From Phoronis australis (Eukaryota; Phoronida; Phoronidae): a DNA stretch of 64,000 nucleotides. The notes beneath the pieces are model-generated. The model ran no database searches and was not told the origin of the DNA. It saw only the letters and a program-made list of their open reading frames with translations. Position numbers and translations under genes: made by a program. The stretch is from NCBI GenBank assembly GCA_002633005.1, contig NMRA01000601.1, positions 1-64,000 on the forward strand, read 5' to 3'. Below are positions 61,019 to 64,000 of this stretch, piece after piece (within the stretch, counting starts at the first letter, position 1; each line of letters starts with the position of its first letter).

Positions 61019-62308
61019 TCTAGTGACCACACTGAACTATCCTGAAAAATAAAATAAAGATACACGGGTTACAGGTGAAACTGATCAAAGACAATTAACT
61101 CACTAAAAATTTGAAAACTCGTAGTTGACTTGTGCAAAGTTGTTCAGCTTGGTATTGCCAATTCTCGAGTAAGACTGACCTAGAATTCGTGCAAAGTTTC
61201 ATCAGACCAGGGTAAGAACTTATATTTTTGATTTCAGTGAGTCATGAAAGCGAGCTTCAGACTCAGAGAGACCCGTTTTAATACATATGCTAGTGGGCTT
61301 ACATCCTTTTTTGATAGCCAATTCCAATTTACACACGTGGTATGTTTTCAGAAACAGCTTCGGAGATTTAAACAGGTTAAAGAAGTGCAAATATATAATC
61401 CTGCCTACTGTCATGTCAAAGAGCTAAGTTTTGACTTCGAGCACTTATCATTATAAATTTGGTCATAAATTGTTCTTTTTTCAGATTAGATGTGATTTCG
61501 GGGCTTGGGAAGGACACTGGTCGGATATAGTGGTCCCTGATTTAGAGAACCAAGCAATCACTGAATAACAGGCCTATTACTTAGTGGATGAAATGGGTTC
61601 TCTGAATCCGGCAGGGACCGCTTTATTCGACCACTGCCCTTGGGGAGAACTGACAGTGCATAAGTGCTTGAGACCAGCTCCACAAGTTAGCTTGTCATAA
61701 CAGCCAGGTCGTTTTATGAAGCATGTATGGTCTCAAGCACAGCCAGCTGGCAGGAAATTCTTTTATACTTTGACAACTGCCAGAACGCAGGCAACCAGCA
61801 AGACCAGGCACTTCACTCAGTGAGGCTTTGAAATGTGGGCAATCAGCTATTATTTACGGTTATTCCCTGGCAGCTGGCTGACACAGAAATCATTCCACAT
61901 CTGAGTAAAGAAACAAGTTGAGGCCACTTTTACCCAGCAGAAAGTGGTCTGAATTAAAAGTTTATTTCTACGAAGGGTTAATCAACTGTGCCTGTGGTCT
62001 ACTGTGGCTTCTGTGACTCCGTCTCAGAGATTAAAACCACAATGAAGAGTTTCTGGGCCAGTCACAAGGCGTGATTGATGATACACTGGTTAAATAGTCC
62101 AGATGAAGCTAAATTAACGCTATATTGCGCAAAACGTGAACAGAATTCCATGACGAACAAATTGACGGGAACCTGTCATTCCCTGGGCGCAGACATCTTT
62201 GATTAACGACTACCCAATCATAGTTATGATTACAAAGCTCCAGACAAACTTTGGACCAATGACAAAAGTCCTGACAAGTATCAACCGGGCAATTCAAAAT
62301 TATCAACA
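61019..62308. promoter_or_regulatory. Shared upstream region of DGCR6 and a divergent gene
   Basis: 1.29 kb between two divergent start codons. It contains a hairpin element (61513-61639) and a 13-bp perfect inverted repeat gtgcttgagacca / tggtctcaagcac (61660-61672 and 61727-61739). I see no clear TATA box for either gene. 5' UTR exons may lie here. Confidence 0.4.
61513..61639. mobile_element. Hairpin element family, copy 3
   Basis: Arms actggtcggatatagtggtc then cctg and the inverse cagggaccgctttattcgac. Inner arms are tagagaacca and tgggttctct. The loop has cactgaataacaggc, matching the loops of copies 1 and 2. It is more diverged and sits in the divergent promoter region. Confidence 0.7.
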
Positions 62309-62505
62309 ATGGCTGTTGTCCCTGAAGACGTGTGGTGCAAAGTTGTTAAATTGAGTGGACATTTGTTGAAATCCAAGAGCTATAATGAAGTGCCTGTCAG
62401 TGATCATTATTCCGTCATTCACCATCTTTTGAATCAGTTTGACTCACAATGGACTTGGACTCTGTCGCAAACAAACGAGGGTTTCAATTATAGACAACTG
62501 ACCAA
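62309..62505 (+). CDS. Unrecognised gene, exon 1
   Basis: ATG in good context (aacaATGg). Encodes MAVVPEDVWCKVVKLSGHLL, then DHYSVIHHLLNQFDSQWTWT and LSQTNEGFNYRQLTK. Donor GTAAGT, phase 2. It joins exon 2 in frame. I do not recognise the family. The helical, globular composition suggests a soluble protein. Confidence 0.75.
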
Positions 62506-62869
62506 GTAAGTTTCTCGACATTGATCTTTACCGGCAAGACTTTACCCCACACTGTGTGACAATGAAGGGCTAAGCTAGACAGTATCGGTGTCAGTGCTGC
62601 TCTTCTTGTTTTGATTTTGTAAAATTCTCAAGGGTCCAAGAGCTAAAAGTAGTAACTCTGAAAGGTCTTGTTGGATATTTAAGCGTACTCTTATTTCTTG
62701 CCAAGTCCAGAAATCACACCTATTTTCAGCAGTAAGGAACAAATCGAGACCAATTTCATCACAGTACTTAAGTAAGTGATCTAAATCTAAACATTGTTTT
62801 TTGTGATGGAAAATGGATTATTTTATAACTGCATGCTTATTTTGAGTGATATTTATACCACAATTCCAG

Positions 62870-63125
62870 ATATCTTCGACTGCTTGACATTGGTCACTTG
62901 GTTCGGTCACAAGATGATTTGAGAAACAAGGTCAAAGTTGGTCGTGTCCTTGGCCTAATTTTAGACAAACTCGAGGCCAGATTTGGAAGCAGAATATACT
63001 ACAGAAATGAAACACCAATGATCAAGTCAGAGGGATTACTATGTGCAGACATGGGGAGCGTGAAACGTGATAGGAGAACTCCAAAAATGTCCGAATTTGA
63101 GAAAGAAAACATTGGCTTGGTAAAC
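62870..63125 (+). CDS. Unrecognised gene, exon 2 (gene continues beyond window)
   Basis: Acceptor caattccag completes Lys, then YLRLLDIGHLVRSQDDLRNK, VKVGRVLGLILDKLEARFGS, RIYYRNETPMIKSEGLL and a Lys/Arg-rich stretch (SVKRDRRTPKMSEFEKEN). Donor GTATGT, phase 0. The first 150 residues have no signal peptide or membrane segment. Further exons must lie past 64000, since none is seen in the remaining 0.87 kb. Confidence 0.75.
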
Positions 63126-63775
63126 GTATGTACTCGCTGCATGATTTGTTGAGACAGTATAGCTAGTTGTTATGTGGAGTTGCAGTTACAAACAACAATT
63201 TATTGTATACCTTAGTTTCAATAGGTCTGACATTTACATGATATACATTTTTATTTCAAAAGTACAAATATAGTTCTTTCTTATCTCTGTTAAATGTTTA
63301 AGTGTGCTTTTGATGGGACTTGAAGCATGGCATGAAATGCCAGTCAGTGAACATTTGTGGACCCGAGGTAATTATACTCTACATTATTGATACCCTAATA
63401 CAAGGGCTTTTTGATGACGTAATTCACAACATAAACAAAGAAATTCCTGCCGTACATTTACACATACAGATCTACGCGCAATTTTGCTATGAACTCTGAG
63501 CTATTCATTCACAAATTCTTGGGAATAATTCTGAAACAATAGTAAAGTCCTGTGTAGCACCTTGATACTATGAGCTTTGGAATTTAGAATTATGGTTTCC
63601 AAAGTCTTTGGACAGGCTTGGTCAATTTGTAAATACCGTACTTAACCAGATTAATTTTCTAAAGAAATGGGATTTTTATTTTTAATGCCTGTAAAGATCC
63701 AAAACAAACCTAGCAAGTCATCAGTTTAAAGTTTATCTGTGATGGTCACATTCACTGGCTGACACTACGTTGTCA
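63126..63775 (+). other. Intron of the unrecognised gene
   Basis: AT-rich intron sequence; no exon recognised before the repeat element at 63776. Confidence 0.4.
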
Positions 63776-63933
63776 AGTGCGGATCCAGGATTTCAGTTAG
63801 GGGGGGGGGGAGCAGGGCAGAGTATTAGCCAAGATTTTGCCCGTCAGGCATTCGCACCCCCGGACTGTCAAATGCAATCTGGGAGAATTTTAGAGGGGCA
63901 TGGCCCCCTTGGCCCCCCTCTAAGTCCACCACC
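63776..63933 (+). mobile_element. MITE-like element with G/C runs, copy 3
   Basis: Begins gtgcggatccaggatttcag and ends taagtccaccaccgg, with cgtcaggcattcgcaccccc and ctgggagaattttagagggg inside. Same family as 2305-2450 and 32182-32350. Confidence 0.7.
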
Positions 63934-64000
63934 GGTTGTTAACTTTTATGTAATATGATGTTTATCACGAGATCGAGTAGTCAATTACGCAATAGTTACC

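Overview
This is animal nuclear DNA. It is AT-rich (by eye), has long introns with GT-AG splice signals, carries many dispersed inverted-repeat elements, and holds a few multi-exon genes with clear vertebrate relatives. The gene set (connector enhancer of KSR, DGCR6, an ABCF-type ATPase, a LicD/fukutin-like protein) and the repeat style suggest an invertebrate, perhaps an invertebrate deuterostome such as a hemichordate or lancelet. The species is inference only.

Layout. (1) 1-1304: the last coding exon of an ABCF3-like gene (+) and its preceding intron. (2) 1305-9770: intergenic DNA. It holds several short mobile elements, a cluster of heat-shock-element-like motifs (3231-3367), an intact LicD/fukutin-like gene (- strand, 5842-6564) and a decayed tandem copy of it (- strand, about 7487-8212). 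(3) 9883-49819: a complete connector enhancer of KSR (CNK/CNKSR) gene (+). I rebuilt it as 18 coding exons whose splice phases all agree, giving 2640 nt and 879 residues in the order SAM, CRIC, PDZ, linker, PH, coiled coil, C-terminal PDZ ligand. (4) 55894-61018: a complete four-exon DGCR6 gene (-), 205 residues. (5) 62309-63125: the first two exons of a gene (+) I do not recognise, divergent from DGCR6 and running off the window.

The introns, especially those of CNK, hold most of the structure: a relic tandem copy of CNK exon 5 broken by an inverted-repeat element; a tandem array of about 432-bp units in intron 6; a 660-bp duplication carrying ATGGCGG motifs in intron 7; a foldback of about 515 bp with arms near 250 bp just after exon 15; a GC-AG intron 17; and a three-copy family of hairpin elements. 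One mobile element sits inside another in DGCR6 intron 2, and an unoccupied relative lies in CNK intron 7. Two assembly blemishes are visible: a single N between near-identical 0.57-kb copies at 26272, and a 243-bp N gap in purine-rich DNA at 56280-56522.

Functionally, CNK is a Ras/Raf/MAPK scaffold. Its C-terminal DTHL suggests the synaptic/junctional PDZ docking known for vertebrate CNK2 is ancestral. DGCR6 and the unknown gene share a 1.29-kb divergent upstream region. I saw no prokaryotic-type operons, CRISPR arrays or rRNA.
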